Notes under the pieces: generated by a model | The model's database searches: none | What the model was told of the DNA's origin: nothing | The model's input: only the letters and a program-made list of their open reading frames with translations | Shown here: one piece after another, positions 35,448 through 45,613 of the stretch | How positions within the stretch are numbered: the stretch's first letter is position 1 | Layout: the number at the start of each line of letters is the position of its first letter | Made by a program: the position numbers and the translations under genes | NCBI RefSeq assembly: GCF_030325625.1 | Contig: NZ_JACAIS010000002.1 | Coordinates: 83,813-147,812 of the forward strand | Source: Sphingobacterium sp. N143 | Lineage (GTDB): Bacteria; Bacteroidota; Bacteroidia; Sphingobacteriales; Sphingobacteriaceae | Length of the DNA stretch: 64,000 nt | Direction of reading: 5' to 3'

Positions 35448-35485
35448 TACATCTATAGTGAATATCAAACTCCACTATAGATGTA
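35448..35485 (-). repeat. 13-bp-arm hairpin between the DUF4302 and PH-like genes
   Basis: TACATCTATAGTG and CACTATAGATGTA are perfect arms around 12 bases. There is no T run after it on the minus strand, so it may stabilise the 3' end of the uptake operon mRNA or cause partial attenuation. Confidence 0.6.
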
Positions 35486-35503
35486 CAATCCCATTTTATG
35501 GCT

Positions 35504-36829
35504 TTACAATATAATTGTAGTAAAGATAAATGGTACACTTGCTCTTGAACTAAATTTGGCATATACATGTCCATTTGCCTCATAATACTCAACATCAAAT
35601 GTTTGTTTATCAATGTAAGATGACCATTCCGCAAAATCCAGATCAACGTAATTTATCGTACCATTCCCTGACCTATTAAAAGTCAATGAATTATCATCAT
35701 TTCTAATATAGTTAAATTTATAAGTGTCTGTCCAGTTGTTCGTACCTTGCCAAACTTTAAAATCAAAATATAAGGTTTCATTTGATTCCTGGAAACGCAT
35801 TGTTACTTGTGCAGGATTAAACCAATATCTTTTTCTGCCTTCGGGAGCCTGACTCTCAGATAGTGGCATATATTCCCAGAATCTACCGAGAACTTCAGCT
35901 CCCACACCAATCGTTCCCGGATATATCTTCTGATAATCAATAAAGAAATTCTTGTACCCTGTTCCAATAGTAAATTTTAATGGTAATACCGGTACATTAC
36001 TATCCTTGATCTCATATTCTTTTCCAGTTGTATCCACTACAAATAATTTATCGCCTTTGATCATCATCTTTTGGATTTCCTTATCAAAAATAAGTAGTCT
36101 CCCTTCTATATTTAGCCCTTCAAGAGTATAGTAGTAATTTGCGGAAGATTCTTGGACTCCTTTTCCATCAATACCAAAAGCTGTTGTGGACTTGCCCTTC
36201 TCATCCACTGTAATGGCTAAATTCTTGTCATCAATGATGACATATGGGTTCTTAAAGTTCGATAATAAGGTGTTGAACTTATTAATGGCTGTTTTATAAG
36301 CACCGTTTACATAGCCTTCACTTTCAGCTTTTTTCGCCTTCACCAAAACCAGCGGTTTATAAAACTTCCGGCCTTCAAAGAATAAGGTATCGCCATGTGT
36401 TTTGACATAATCATATTCGACATCACTGCCCATCCCCTTCCCACGCTCACCACCAAACACACTGGGGTCAGGATCCTGCAGCATGGTCAGATAGGTGTAG
36501 GTATCAAAAGATAATGTTGCAGCCATAATCTGGCGGATCCGGTAGGTTGACTCTTTTACTTCTGATGAGCTTTGATCCGTTAGATCAGCAACCATCTTGA
36601 CGCGGTCATCTTCACCAAATTGCATATAAAAACCATATCCTCCCGAATATTCCGTAGTCACATATGCTTTCCAACCATAAGGTGCTTCAACTAATGTTTT
36701 CCTAACATAGGCTAATGTATCTGCGATACGTGAGTCTGGATCTGCTCCCAGCTCTAAATCAACTTCTTTTGGTTTGCTACAGCCCATCGCCAGTAGCACC
36801 AAACACATAAAATAAAATATCTTTCTCAT
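35504..36829 (-). CDS. DUF4302 family lipoprotein
   Basis: A 441-residue lipoprotein with the lipobox ending at Cys17 (LLAMGCSKPKE). The start of the mature domain, with LVEAPYGWKAYVTTEYSGGYGFYMQFGEDDRVKMVADL, is the DUF4302 hallmark. The rest is beta-rich. DUF4302 proteins regularly follow SusC/D and zinc metallohydrolase lipoprotein genes in Bacteroidota; they are thought to sit at the cell surface as accessory binding proteins. Here one base separates it from the metallohydrolase gene, so it is surely in the same operon. The ligand is unknown. Confidence 0.8.
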   Translation of the reverse strand: MRKIFYFMCLVLLAMGCSKPKEVDLELGADPDSRIADTLAYVRKTLVEAPYGWKAYVTTEYSGGYGFYMQFGEDDRVKMVADLTDQSSSEVKESTYRIRQIMAATLSFDTYTYLTMLQDPDPSVFGGERGKGMGSDVEYDYVKTHGDTLFFEGRKFYKPLVLVKAKKAESEGYVNGAYKTAINKFNTLLSNFKNPYVIIDDKNLAITVDEKGKSTTAFGIDGKGVQESSANYYYTLEGLNIEGRLLIFDKEIQKMMIKGDKLFVVDTTGKEYEIKDSNVPVLPLKFTIGTGYKNFFIDYQKIYPGTIGVGAEVLGRFWEYMPLSESQAPEGRKRYWFNPAQVTMRFQESNETLYFDFKVWQGTNNWTDTYKFNYIRNDDNSLTFNRSGNGTINYVDLDFAEWSSYIDKQTFDVEYYEANGHVYAKFSSRASVPFIFTTIIL

Positions 36830-36830
36830 A

Positions 36831-38213
36831 CTAATATTTTCTCGCGGTTATTTGACCTAACATCATTGCATTCGGATCATTGACATCCTTAAAATCAACA
36901 AACTTTAGATACTCTAATGGTGAAACATCCTTCAAGGGTGTATGCCAACCCAATTCGAAATTTGCTTCCTCGAAATAGTTAATCAATGGCTGTACATCAC
37001 TTGCAACCCAGCTTTCTGTAGCATATTCATATGCATTTTCACCAAATGGATTGTCCTTTCCCTGCTCTTCGGCCAATGCAAAGCTCGTGGTACCATCCGC
37101 ATGCTGGATAATGGTAAAATCATATGCAGCAGCCAATTTTGGATCATCTCCAAAGGTGATATATAACACCGCTTTTTTAGGGGAAACAAATCTAAACTGT
37201 AACGATTTGGTGGTATATTCTCCCAATCCGTCCAAAATAGGATTCAGCACTTCTTTTTGCTTAGCGGAAATCGGTTTACTGATTGACCAGCTGTTGCGGA
37301 TATCCCAATCCAACCAGCCCACTTGATTTCTTGCAATTAATGTGGGAAATTGAAATGCCGTACTCTTGTACTGCTCTTCCATGACACGCTGAAACTCCAT
37401 CTGTAGCTGCGTCACATCAATATTAAAATGCTTGATCATATAATCCCTTACGATCACCTCTTTCTGCCCAAACTTAGGCTGGGCTGTCTCACCTGATTCA
37501 TAGGCATAACTATCATAGAACAACTGTCCCTGTACGATCAGATGGGAAAGTGTCTCTGCAAAATCCTCCCCTACAGACTTTCGGGCGTAAGGTGTGATAA
37601 AACCCAGTCCCCGAGCCGTCTTTTCATCATTTTCCTGTGCCGTCCAATTGGAATAATAATCGCCAACACATACTTTTTCAAAATCGACCGGTATAAATCG
37701 ATTTTGGTTCAGGATATGGGTAAACTCATGGTGGATCACCTGTAGATTTCCAATCAAAGAATTGGGGTTATGCTCATCGATCCCGTTCAAACCGTACAAT
37801 GTAATCCGGCGTCCACCATCTGCAGTCCCCCCTTTGACCGAACCATCTGGGTCATAATCACCGGATCCAAATAAGGCAAATTGTTTTGGTGTAAAGGTTT
37901 TAATAAAAGTGGTTCCACCAATTTTATTGTAGACTTCCAAAAATCCATTTTTGACGATTTCCATTTGCGGGATAACTTTGGATTCGTCGGGAGGGGATAT
38001 GTTTTTATTAATATCATGCATATTGCGTTGATACCGATACACGACTTCAATGTTGTATGGATCGGTCAGGTTTTTGACAATCCAATCGTCAATCACGCCT
38101 GGTTCAAATGTATCGTAATTCTGTAACGTATAATTGAGTTTATCTTCTTTATTGCAGGAATATATTAATCCGATTAGACTAACTCCTGTAAATAGTTTAA
38201 CAATTGTTTTCAT
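36831..38213 (-). CDS. Substrate-import-associated zinc metallohydrolase lipoprotein
   Basis: A 460-residue surface lipoprotein (lipobox ending at Cys20, LIGLIYSCNKED). The zinc site is HHEFTH with His162, Glu163 and His166, a gluzincin-like HExxH. A likely further ligand is the Glu in GEDFAETLSHLI about 50 residues later, in an ExxxH helix. This family is found next to SusC/D genes and its natural substrate, peptide or other, has not been shown. Three bases separate it from SusD. It probably trims the substrate at the surface before SusCD import, which is inference from context. Confidence 0.85.
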   Translation of the reverse strand: MKTIVKLFTGVSLIGLIYSCNKEDKLNYTLQNYDTFEPGVIDDWIVKNLTDPYNIEVVYRYQRNMHDINKNISPPDESKVIPQMEIVKNGFLEVYNKIGGTTFIKTFTPKQFALFGSGDYDPDGSVKGGTADGGRRITLYGLNGIDEHNPNSLIGNLQVIHHEFTHILNQNRFIPVDFEKVCVGDYYSNWTAQENDEKTARGLGFITPYARKSVGEDFAETLSHLIVQGQLFYDSYAYESGETAQPKFGQKEVIVRDYMIKHFNIDVTQLQMEFQRVMEEQYKSTAFQFPTLIARNQVGWLDWDIRNSWSISKPISAKQKEVLNPILDGLGEYTTKSLQFRFVSPKKAVLYITFGDDPKLAAAYDFTIIQHADGTTSFALAEEQGKDNPFGENAYEYATESWVASDVQPLINYFEEANFELGWHTPLKDVSPLEYLKFVDFKDVNDPNAMMLGQITARKY

Positions 38214-38216
38214 AAT

Positions 38217-39692
38217 TTATCTTGGGTTTAGTTCTACACCTGCCAATTTTGCTTCTTGAGGAATCTGGAATATCCGTCTTGGATCTTCGGGTTTCAATTC
38301 AATAATGGTTTCACGCTCATTATTCCCGATTACATTATGTTTGACCGTAATTCCTTTGCGGATAATGTCAAACCAGCGGAGCCCCATAGACATAAACCCA
38401 ATTTGTTTAAATTGCAGTGTGGTTTCAACGAGCGCCTTTTTTTCATCAGCCACTTCAAAAAACTCCTTGGCTTTTGCTGCCGTGACAGCATGCGTACTTG
38501 GATTATAATTATTGATCCTATTACTTGCAAACAGGTTGAGATCGGCCAAAGCGTTATTGGTATTGCCCAGTTCGGCATAGGCTTCGGCACGATTTAACAA
38601 AGCCTCATCCGTGATCAGCACAGGGACCATCAGCATCGGGTAACCTGTATTGGCAGTTGGGTTCGTCACATACCAGAATTCCTTCCAGAGATAGGTGGTA
38701 TAATGAGGTGCTCCATAGCTTACACCAAAGTTATATAGCTTAGCTCCCGCAGCGGTCATCCCATTATAGATATTCTGGAAAACATTGATTCCCATGGCAT
38801 AGCGATTGTTCCACCAGCGTTGATAGCCACTATAGGTTTCGGTGATCAAAAGGTTGTAAGGCTGCTCGGCTTTGGCAAATGCCGTACGTGCAGATTCAAA
38901 ACCCATGGCCTTGAAGGTGGAATTATAAGGGATCAGTTTTCCCGTAAAATTACCGCCAAAGATCTTATTGGCATTATCCACGACTTTTTGCCATTCAGCG
39001 GTAAATAGGTAGAACCGCGTTGCAAAGGCATGGGCTGCTTCAGGTGTAAAATGGTATTTTGGCACATCCCATAAGCCATTTCCGGCATCCAGCAAAGCCA
39101 GTCCTTCCTCCAGGTCCTGACGGATGTTATCGTAGGTCGACTTCACCGTGCCCCGATCATAGTTTTTTATCAATACCGTTTCAGGTTCCTTGACATAGGG
39201 TATTCCTGGAGAATCATTGGATGCTCCTGGTTTAGCATCGTATACTTTCGCAAAATAATTGACCAGCATAAAATGACAGTATGCCCGTGCCACAAGCGCC
39301 TCTCCCTTATAAGGCAGTACCGCTTCACCAAAATCATTTTTTTCTATGGCGTCTAAAGCGTGATTAGCGGCCGCAATAGCCTCATAACAGGAATTCCAGT
39401 AACTTGTAGGTGAATCCGTATCATCCCCAATAATATCTTTCCATTCATAAAGAGACGGAACAGGTTGATACAAATCACCGACGCCTTTATCCTCAACATT
39501 GTCTGAATAGGTTTCGGCCATGGCCAAGGAATTTCTGCCGGGATAAGCCGAAGCAATCAATCGCTTTACCTTATCTACCGTATTGATCTCGGCGCGCATA
39601 TCAGGCTCATGATCAAGATATTTATTACATCCACTGAACAAAAAAGCAGATGCTATGATGATATATTTGATAGTATTTAATTTCATAATCAT
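38217..39692 (-). CDS. SusD/RagB-type nutrient-binding lipoprotein
   Basis: A 491-residue lipoprotein with the lipobox at Cys22 (FLFSGCNKYLD). SusD-type features include EALVARAYCHFMLVNYFAKVY near residues 130-150 and LLNRAEAYAELGNTNNALADLNLF near 365. SusC is five bases upstream and the metallohydrolase three bases downstream. A second Met two codons in (39686) is an equally good start. It forms the lid of the SusC channel; the clustered metallohydrolase suggests peptide or protein-derived substrate, but this is not proven. Confidence 0.92.
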   Translation of the reverse strand: MIMKLNTIKYIIIASAFLFSGCNKYLDHEPDMRAEINTVDKVKRLIASAYPGRNSLAMAETYSDNVEDKGVGDLYQPVPSLYEWKDIIGDDTDSPTSYWNSCYEAIAAANHALDAIEKNDFGEAVLPYKGEALVARAYCHFMLVNYFAKVYDAKPGASNDSPGIPYVKEPETVLIKNYDRGTVKSTYDNIRQDLEEGLALLDAGNGLWDVPKYHFTPEAAHAFATRFYLFTAEWQKVVDNANKIFGGNFTGKLIPYNSTFKAMGFESARTAFAKAEQPYNLLITETYSGYQRWWNNRYAMGINVFQNIYNGMTAAGAKLYNFGVSYGAPHYTTYLWKEFWYVTNPTANTGYPMLMVPVLITDEALLNRAEAYAELGNTNNALADLNLFASNRINNYNPSTHAVTAAKAKEFFEVADEKKALVETTLQFKQIGFMSMGLRWFDIIRKGITVKHNVIGNNERETIIELKPEDPRRIFQIPQEAKLAGVELNPR

Positions 39693-39697
39693 ATTGT

Positions 39698-42600
39698 TTA
39701 GAATCCTAATTTCACCGATAAGGTCACTTGTTTTGGAACAGGGAGAGCAACTCCACCATTACTATAAAACTCCGGATCCACTCCATTTAACTTTTTATCG
39801 GCGTGCAAAAGCCACAGGTTGTTTCCGACGAGATTGAATTGTGCCGTCCTGAATTTAATGCGGGAAACCAGTTCTTTGGGAACATTATAACCAATGGAAA
39901 TCTGGGATAAGCGGATGTAGTCACCTTTTGCTACCCGCTCAGAAGAATAGTTGTAAGCATTGTAAGTATAATTGGCCGCATTTCTTACACCCAGCTCATT
40001 CTCCACATCAAATTCGGCCGATAAAGGATCCAAGGAGGAAGGAATGACTGTTAAATACTCATCGCCACGGTAAATGAAGCGATTGATAAGATCTTTGGAT
40101 ACGTTATACATATCCAAATAGGATGCAGCATAACTTGGCTGTAGCCGGACCTTATTACCGAAAGCAAATTTCAACAGAAAGGATAGACTGAAATTCTTAT
40201 ATTCCAATCGATTATAATAACCTCCAGCTATAGTCGGGTCCACTGGACCTTCATATTTCAAGAAATCAGTTTCATTATCCTGTAACCAAAAATAGGTTGT
40301 TCCGGGGGTCCCATCGGTGCCAATAAACATAGGATACCCACCTCGGGCATTCAGTTTATCAAAATCTATGGAATATAGACCACGGTGAGGATTCCCTAGT
40401 TTAGCACCTCCTTCTGCGGAAACCAGGTTCCAGATATTTCGCGTAACATCAAGTTTAGTAATTTCAGTTTTATTGAATCCCAAGGTAAATTGGGTTCGCC
40501 AGGTAAATCCTTGTGGATCTTTAAATGGATAACCACCCAATTGGATATCAACACCATGTCCCTTCATATCGGCATAGTTACCCAATTTTTCAAACTGCCC
40601 ACCGATACCAGATGTCCGGATTGGGCCGATTAGGTCAAAGATATTCCTTCGATAATAATCAAAATTTAAGTCAATCCGGTTATTCAGAAAACCTAAGTCT
40701 GCCCCAACATTCAGTTCATACATCTTCTCCCATGTTAATTCGGAGTTTTCCAGGCCATCAATATTGATCTTTCCTTCTTTTTCTGTTTCATAAGGACGAT
40801 AAGCAATGGCATTATAAAATACCGCAGACGAATTCGATGCATTTCCCATGTTGGCAACAAGACCATAGGTCGCTCTTAAACGTGCGGAAGAAAGGACTTT
40901 ATTATCACGGTTAAAGAAATTTTCTTGATCAATATCCCAAGCCCCGGATAAGTTCCAGGTCGGCAACCAACGGGCTACCCTCGAATGGCCCATTTTATTG
41001 GACCCATCATATCTCGTCGTAAAGTTGAATGAATATTTGTTTTTATAATTATAAGCTCCGCGAAGTGCATAGGCCAGTTTTCGATCATAATTATAAGCCA
41101 TGGAAAAAGGCGTATTTCCACTTTCTATCGCATATTTATAGTAGCGATAGGTTGGCATCACTAAATTTCCGTTGTTATACTCGATTCCAGGGCCGATAAA
41201 ATCATGGTTCTGTTTATCTGCATATTGGAGCTCATAAGTTCCGAACAAATTCAGACTATGGTCATTCCATTTTTGATTGTACTCCAAGTTATGGCGCATA
41301 TAGTAGCTGACCATATTATTATTGGCCACGTTAAAAAATCCGCCACTCGGTAAGATCACATATTTATCGGTATTGGGAAAATCAGGGTCGGCATACAGAA
41401 AGCGATTTCCGGCATTAATCGTCTGATCTTCATTTGCCCGATATGCCTTGGATAGATTGGCCTCTTCAGTAATGGTATGCTGCCGTTCGGAATTGTAATA
41501 ACGGTACATTCCATTGGCAGAATAAGTCAGCGAAGGTAAAATCTTATACGTTATACCTGCTTGTACCTTAATATCCATCAGTTTTAGCTTGATATAATTA
41601 TTGTCCAGCTCATTTAGGATATTGAATGGGGCGTAATCTCTATTAAAATATTCCAGATCCCCTTTTTCATCATAGGCGGTTATAATCCGACTCGTGTTGA
41701 GCGAATAAGAATAAGGATTAATATCAAAATCACGCGAATAGCTACCATATACGGCATCTGAGACTCTATTCAGGGTACCTGGTGTACGTTGATCCCGGAT
41801 ATTACTTTGAAAGATAAACTCCGTACTCAACTTGTCACTGATTTTATAATTGTTCCGGACGTTTGCTGTAAAACGTTTGGCTGAATTGCCCAAGGTAAAA
41901 CCCGAATCGTTCATAAAACTCGTAGACGCATATGTCTGGCTCTTGCCTGTCCCCGTGGACATACTCAGGGAATGATCATGCACTAGAGACTGTTTAAAAA
42001 GCAGGTCAAACCAGTCTGTATTGGCGTTGGTATAGCGCTGTAGAAACTGATAACGGGATGGAGCATCATTCCGTAAGCTAAAGGAATCCGTTTTAGGGTT
42101 GTATTCATACATCAGATTATACATCTTGTTGAATACCCCTCCTGTCGCTGAGCGAGAAACTTGCGAGTGGTTGAGATAACCTTTATTTTCCATATCGATG
42201 ATCAGCTGCATCTGCTCGGCAGAGTTCATGATATCAAATTGGTTATAATTGGGTTTTATATACGTGGTAAAATTACCTGAGTAATTAAAATTGACTGCTC
42301 CATCTGTATTTCGGCCTCTTTTTGTGTTGACCACGACCACACCGTTCATCGCTGCGGCTCCATACATGGCCGTTGCCGCAGCATCCTTTAATACCGTAAT
42401 AGATTCTATATCATCGGGATTCAATCCCGCAACAGAAGATCCTAGTAGTGTATTGGCATCTCCTGTGGACAAAGCTTCATTCGAGATGTTAACAGCTTCA
42501 TCCAAAATAACACCATCAATAACCCACAGTGGCTTATTATCACCTGTTAATGAGGTAGCGCCACGTACCCTAATTTTCGGTGCGGCACCAAATGTACCGG

Positions 42601-43402
42601 ATACGTTCTGAACAGATACACCGGCTGCCTGGCCTTCCAGCATCCGTGAAATATCTGGAACTCCCGCACGCTCAGCTTCCTTTGCATCAATTTTCGAAGA
42701 AGCCCCAGTAAATAACTTACGATCCAAATTTTGATAACCTGTGGCAACAACATTGACCTCATCCAATTTACGGTCCGCAGGTTGGAGAGTAATCATCATA
42801 TCCGTCCTGCCTTTTACGGCGACCTCCATGCTCGTAAAACCGACATAGCGTACTGTCAGCATAGCCGTTGCGGGTGCATCGATCTTAAATCGGCCCGCAT
42901 CATCGGTCTGGGTTGACACCGATGTTCCCTTGACAGTTACAGTCGCACCGCTCAGTCCTTTTCCATTCTGATCCCTGACAGTCCCTACAATGGAATGTTG
43001 CTGCACGATAGCCCCTGTCATTGTACGGTTGTGCTTTGTATTGCTATTAACGGTAATTGTATTGGCAATAATTCGGTATTCAATATTATTATTTTTCAAT
43101 ACAGCATTCAATGCCTCTTCCACGGAAGCATTCTTAACATTCACGGAGATACGCGACTTGGCATTCAGGTTTTCACTATACAACACACGTAATTTGGATT
43201 GTTTAGAGATAGCAGATAAAGCCTCTTCGATACGCGCGTTTCTCATATTCAACGTGACTTTTTGGGCCGTACCTTTCGCCTGTACGCCGGTCACAAATGC
43301 GAATAAAAGACATGTACTAATTTTCATAATACGAAGGGGTTTGCAAAACCGTGGATCTTGAGGGATCAAGGGCCACCTTTTGCTAAATGGTAAGTTATTC
43401 AT
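39698..43402 (-). CDS. SusC-type TonB-dependent transducer with STN domain
   Basis: A 1234-residue outer-membrane transporter. An unusually long N-terminus of about 26 residues precedes the signal segment MKISTCLLFAFVTGVQA. The STN signalling domain (about 45-115: VTLNMRNARIEEALSAISKQ, repeated as VNVKNASVEEALNAVLKNNN) is followed by a carboxypeptidase-D-like domain (SIVGTVRDQNGKGLSGATV), the plug (VINVVATGY-like, LWVIDGVILDEA, VLKDAAATAMYG) and the barrel. The STN domain contacts the FecR protein encoded upstream, so ligand uptake should release the ECF sigma factor. The Met at residue 26 (MKIST) is a plausible alternative start. Confidence 0.93.
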   Translation of the reverse strand: MNNLPFSKRWPLIPQDPRFCKPLRIMKISTCLLFAFVTGVQAKGTAQKVTLNMRNARIEEALSAISKQSKLRVLYSENLNAKSRISVNVKNASVEEALNAVLKNNNIEYRIIANTITVNSNTKHNRTMTGAIVQQHSIVGTVRDQNGKGLSGATVTVKGTSVSTQTDDAGRFKIDAPATAMLTVRYVGFTSMEVAVKGRTDMMITLQPADRKLDEVNVVATGYQNLDRKLFTGASSKIDAKEAERAGVPDISRMLEGQAAGVSVQNVSGTFGAAPKIRVRGATSLTGDNKPLWVIDGVILDEAVNISNEALSTGDANTLLGSSVAGLNPDDIESITVLKDAAATAMYGAAAMNGVVVVNTKRGRNTDGAVNFNYSGNFTTYIKPNYNQFDIMNSAEQMQLIIDMENKGYLNHSQVSRSATGGVFNKMYNLMYEYNPKTDSFSLRNDAPSRYQFLQRYTNANTDWFDLLFKQSLVHDHSLSMSTGTGKSQTYASTSFMNDSGFTLGNSAKRFTANVRNNYKISDKLSTEFIFQSNIRDQRTPGTLNRVSDAVYGSYSRDFDINPYSYSLNTSRIITAYDEKGDLEYFNRDYAPFNILNELDNNYIKLKLMDIKVQAGITYKILPSLTYSANGMYRYYNSERQHTITEEANLSKAYRANEDQTINAGNRFLYADPDFPNTDKYVILPSGGFFNVANNNMVSYYMRHNLEYNQKWNDHSLNLFGTYELQYADKQNHDFIGPGIEYNNGNLVMPTYRYYKYAIESGNTPFSMAYNYDRKLAYALRGAYNYKNKYSFNFTTRYDGSNKMGHSRVARWLPTWNLSGAWDIDQENFFNRDNKVLSSARLRATYGLVANMGNASNSSAVFYNAIAYRPYETEKEGKINIDGLENSELTWEKMYELNVGADLGFLNNRIDLNFDYYRRNIFDLIGPIRTSGIGGQFEKLGNYADMKGHGVDIQLGGYPFKDPQGFTWRTQFTLGFNKTEITKLDVTRNIWNLVSAEGGAKLGNPHRGLYSIDFDKLNARGGYPMFIGTDGTPGTTYFWLQDNETDFLKYEGPVDPTIAGGYYNRLEYKNFSLSFLLKFAFGNKVRLQPSYAASYLDMYNVSKDLINRFIYRGDEYLTVIPSSLDPLSAEFDVENELGVRNAANYTYNAYNYSSERVAKGDYIRLSQISIGYNVPKELVSRIKFRTAQFNLVGNNLWLLHADKKLNGVDPEFYSNGGVALPVPKQVTLSVKLGF

Positions 43403-43578
43403 ACATTTACACTTTGTGGTTAATTGGGTTTTAATTGTTCACGTTTTTAATTGAGGACCTGATAATCACATTTTTTGAACAGGGATGCGCCAACATTCCT
43501 GTTCTCTTTGATAAGTCCGTTCCTATCCGAGTATTAATTTACCATAAGTAATTGGTTTAGATTTGTTTGCAATTATTT

Positions 43579-44727
43579 TCAGTTTTTTGTTTCAATACTC
43601 AATTTCCGGCCTTCCACCTCAAATTTAAGGTTACTCACATAGGATAGCATCTCCAGGACCTGTGATAGTTGGACATCGCGTTCAATACTTCCTGTATATT
43701 CCTTATCGAATTGTACATTTCCACGAAATTTTACATCCAGGTCATACCACCGGGACAATTGATGAGCAATGCTGACAATGGTTTCTTTCTTGAAATAAAA
43801 CTCATTATTGTGCCAGGCAAGGTCATGTGACAAGTCCGCTTTTCCTTTTGTGAATTGGTTATTGCTAAATAGGCTATATTCCCCTGGAGATAATTCCATC
43901 ACATCTTGCCCCCTTTTTACTTCCACCTTTCCTGCTGCAAGCGTAGTCCGGATTTGGTCATTATAGGAATTGACATTGAAATGAGTTCCCAGTACCTTAA
44001 TTTCTGTACCTCCCGTTTCGACGATAAATGGTTGATCTGATTTGTGAGCCACTTCAAAATAAGCTTCCCCATCCAGAAAGACCCTCCTTTCGTGCTTGGC
44101 AAACTGAACTGGGAACCTCAGCTGAGAAAGCGCATTGACCCACACCTTTGTACCGTCACTGAGGGTCATTCTATAATAACTCGCTTTTGGGATAATCAAT
44201 GTATTATACTGCAGTGGTATCTGTTTTTCAACAGGTTTTATTGTAAGCTCCTCACTATTTCCAAATACGTTTTTAGCACTGCCTATTACTTTTTGCGAGT
44301 TGCCGGCCAACTCAACCTGCGAACCATCCGCCATCAGCAATAATGCACCGCTTTTTGCTGGAGCAATGTCACTTACATGGGATATCGCAGCTTGCGGTTC
44401 ATTTGGAGCGTGGTTTCCTAAATTAAATTTCCATACGATAAACACCCCTACTGCAAGAACAATGGCGGCGGCTACCGACAAGAATTTCCGCATGGGCCTG
44501 TTTCCTGCCGATGTCTGTTTGGACCGTGTTTTCTTCCAGGCTTTATCCTCATCAATGGAAGCAAAAAAATCAAGATCATCCTGTATGTTCTTGGCATCCC
44601 GGAAAGATTCCAGCAACTTTCTATTATTTTTGTTGGCAGCCAGCCAGGCCTGAAGCTCCACCTCTTCTTCTGGGCTTATACTTCCGGTCAGGTAACGTTG
44701 TATAATTTGGGCAATTGGGTTAGTCAT
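43579..44727 (-). CDS. FecR-type anti-sigma factor
   Basis: A 382-residue protein. The cytoplasmic N-terminus (about 1-80) has the DUF4974/FecR-associated start IIQRYLTGSISPEEEVELQAWL that grips the sigma factor. One membrane segment follows (FLSVAAAIVLAVGVFIVWKF, near 84-103). The periplasmic FecR domain shows LIIPKASYYRMTLSDGTKVWVNALSQLRFP, FLDGEAYFEVAHKSDQPFIV and VLGTHFNVNSY. The C-terminal DUF4974 part (IVSIAHQLSRWYDLDVKF) contacts STN domains. It lies between the sigma gene and the STN-bearing SusC gene, the standard trans-envelope relay. Confidence 0.92.
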   Translation of the reverse strand: MTNPIAQIIQRYLTGSISPEEEVELQAWLAANKNNRKLLESFRDAKNIQDDLDFFASIDEDKAWKKTRSKQTSAGNRPMRKFLSVAAAIVLAVGVFIVWKFNLGNHAPNEPQAAISHVSDIAPAKSGALLLMADGSQVELAGNSQKVIGSAKNVFGNSEELTIKPVEKQIPLQYNTLIIPKASYYRMTLSDGTKVWVNALSQLRFPVQFAKHERRVFLDGEAYFEVAHKSDQPFIVETGGTEIKVLGTHFNVNSYNDQIRTTLAAGKVEVKRGQDVMELSPGEYSLFSNNQFTKGKADLSHDLAWHNNEFYFKKETIVSIAHQLSRWYDLDVKFRGNVQFDKEYTGSIERDVQLSQVLEMLSYVSNLKFEVEGRKLSIETKN

Positions 44728-44787
44728 TCGTTCACACTATAGTATAAAGAAACCTATAGCACAGAAAAGGGTGACAAGAAATTTAAA

Positions 44788-45312
44788 TTATTTTAACAGA
44801 AAAATAATGAGGGGTAAAAATTCGGGATTAAGCTTCTTCAACAACATCTTCATCCCACGCTGTTTCTGGGTTTTTACCGTATTGATACTAATCTGAAGCT
44901 TCTTTGTAATCTCAAGATTGGACAAGCCCTCCAAATACCCCATACGAAAGACCTCTTGACAGGCCTGGGGCATCTCCTCTATAATTCTATACACTTCCCG
45001 GATAACTTCAGAATGAATCACATTAAGTTCCAATGCATAATCGTCTTCTTCTGTAAACCCAACAACAGACCAATATTTCTGTTTTACTTTCTCATGTCGA
45101 AGATGGTTATAGCAAGCAAATCGAACAGCACTGTACAAAAAGTTTTTAATGGCGATCTCGTTCTCATGGATTTTACCTGCTTCTTTATAGAAAGCGATAA
45201 AAGCATCCTGTACCAGATCTTCCGCTATCGAAACATCACCGACGATTTTCCAGGCAAAATGGCATAAGCTTTTATAGTGTACTCTAAATAATCTTTCTTC
45301 ACACTGTTCCAT
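44788..45312 (-). CDS. ECF RNA polymerase sigma factor
   Basis: A 174-residue sigma-70 family extracytoplasmic-function factor. Region 2 is visible as FRVHYKSLCHFAWKIVGDVSIAEDLVQDAFIAFYKE, and region 4 as MPQACQEVFRMGYLEGLSNLEITKKLQISINTVKTQKQRGMKML. It resembles the FecI-like group of Bacteroidota that controls SusC/D loci. The FecR gene starts 60 bases downstream. It presumably drives transcription of the SusC operon at about 43403-43578 when the STN relay is triggered. Confidence 0.92.
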   Translation of the reverse strand: MEQCEERLFRVHYKSLCHFAWKIVGDVSIAEDLVQDAFIAFYKEAGKIHENEIAIKNFLYSAVRFACYNHLRHEKVKQKYWSVVGFTEEDDYALELNVIHSEVIREVYRIIEEMPQACQEVFRMGYLEGLSNLEITKKLQISINTVKTQKQRGMKMLLKKLNPEFLPLIIFLLK

Positions 45313-45613
45313 AGGCTAAAAATCTTTATTTCACCGGTTTATTAATAAATATTCAAACAAATGGTTAGGTACTCCTCAATTAGTCTTTGGTAAATATAAA
45401 CTCTTTTATCACATTTCAGCAAACTTTAACGTTTTAAAAATCGAATTTTATCTTTTTGCAATAAGAACACAAGGATTTAATCAAAAAAATAAGGAATCCT
45501 CAGAATAAGAGCTTGACAACAGCAAAACAGCTGTAAAAAAGTCAATTAAAATCATTTTTACCAGTTTTTTTCGTATATTGTAAACTTTCAGAAAATATTA
45601 AAACAAAGACTAA
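45313..45613. other. 301-base divergent promoter region, sigma factor and mrp operon
   Basis: No gene seen. It must carry the leftward promoter of the sigma-FecR genes and the rightward promoter of the seven-gene mrp operon. A TATATTG element near 45575 is a weak -7 candidate for mrpA. No hairpin or riboswitch was recognised. Confidence 0.4.
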
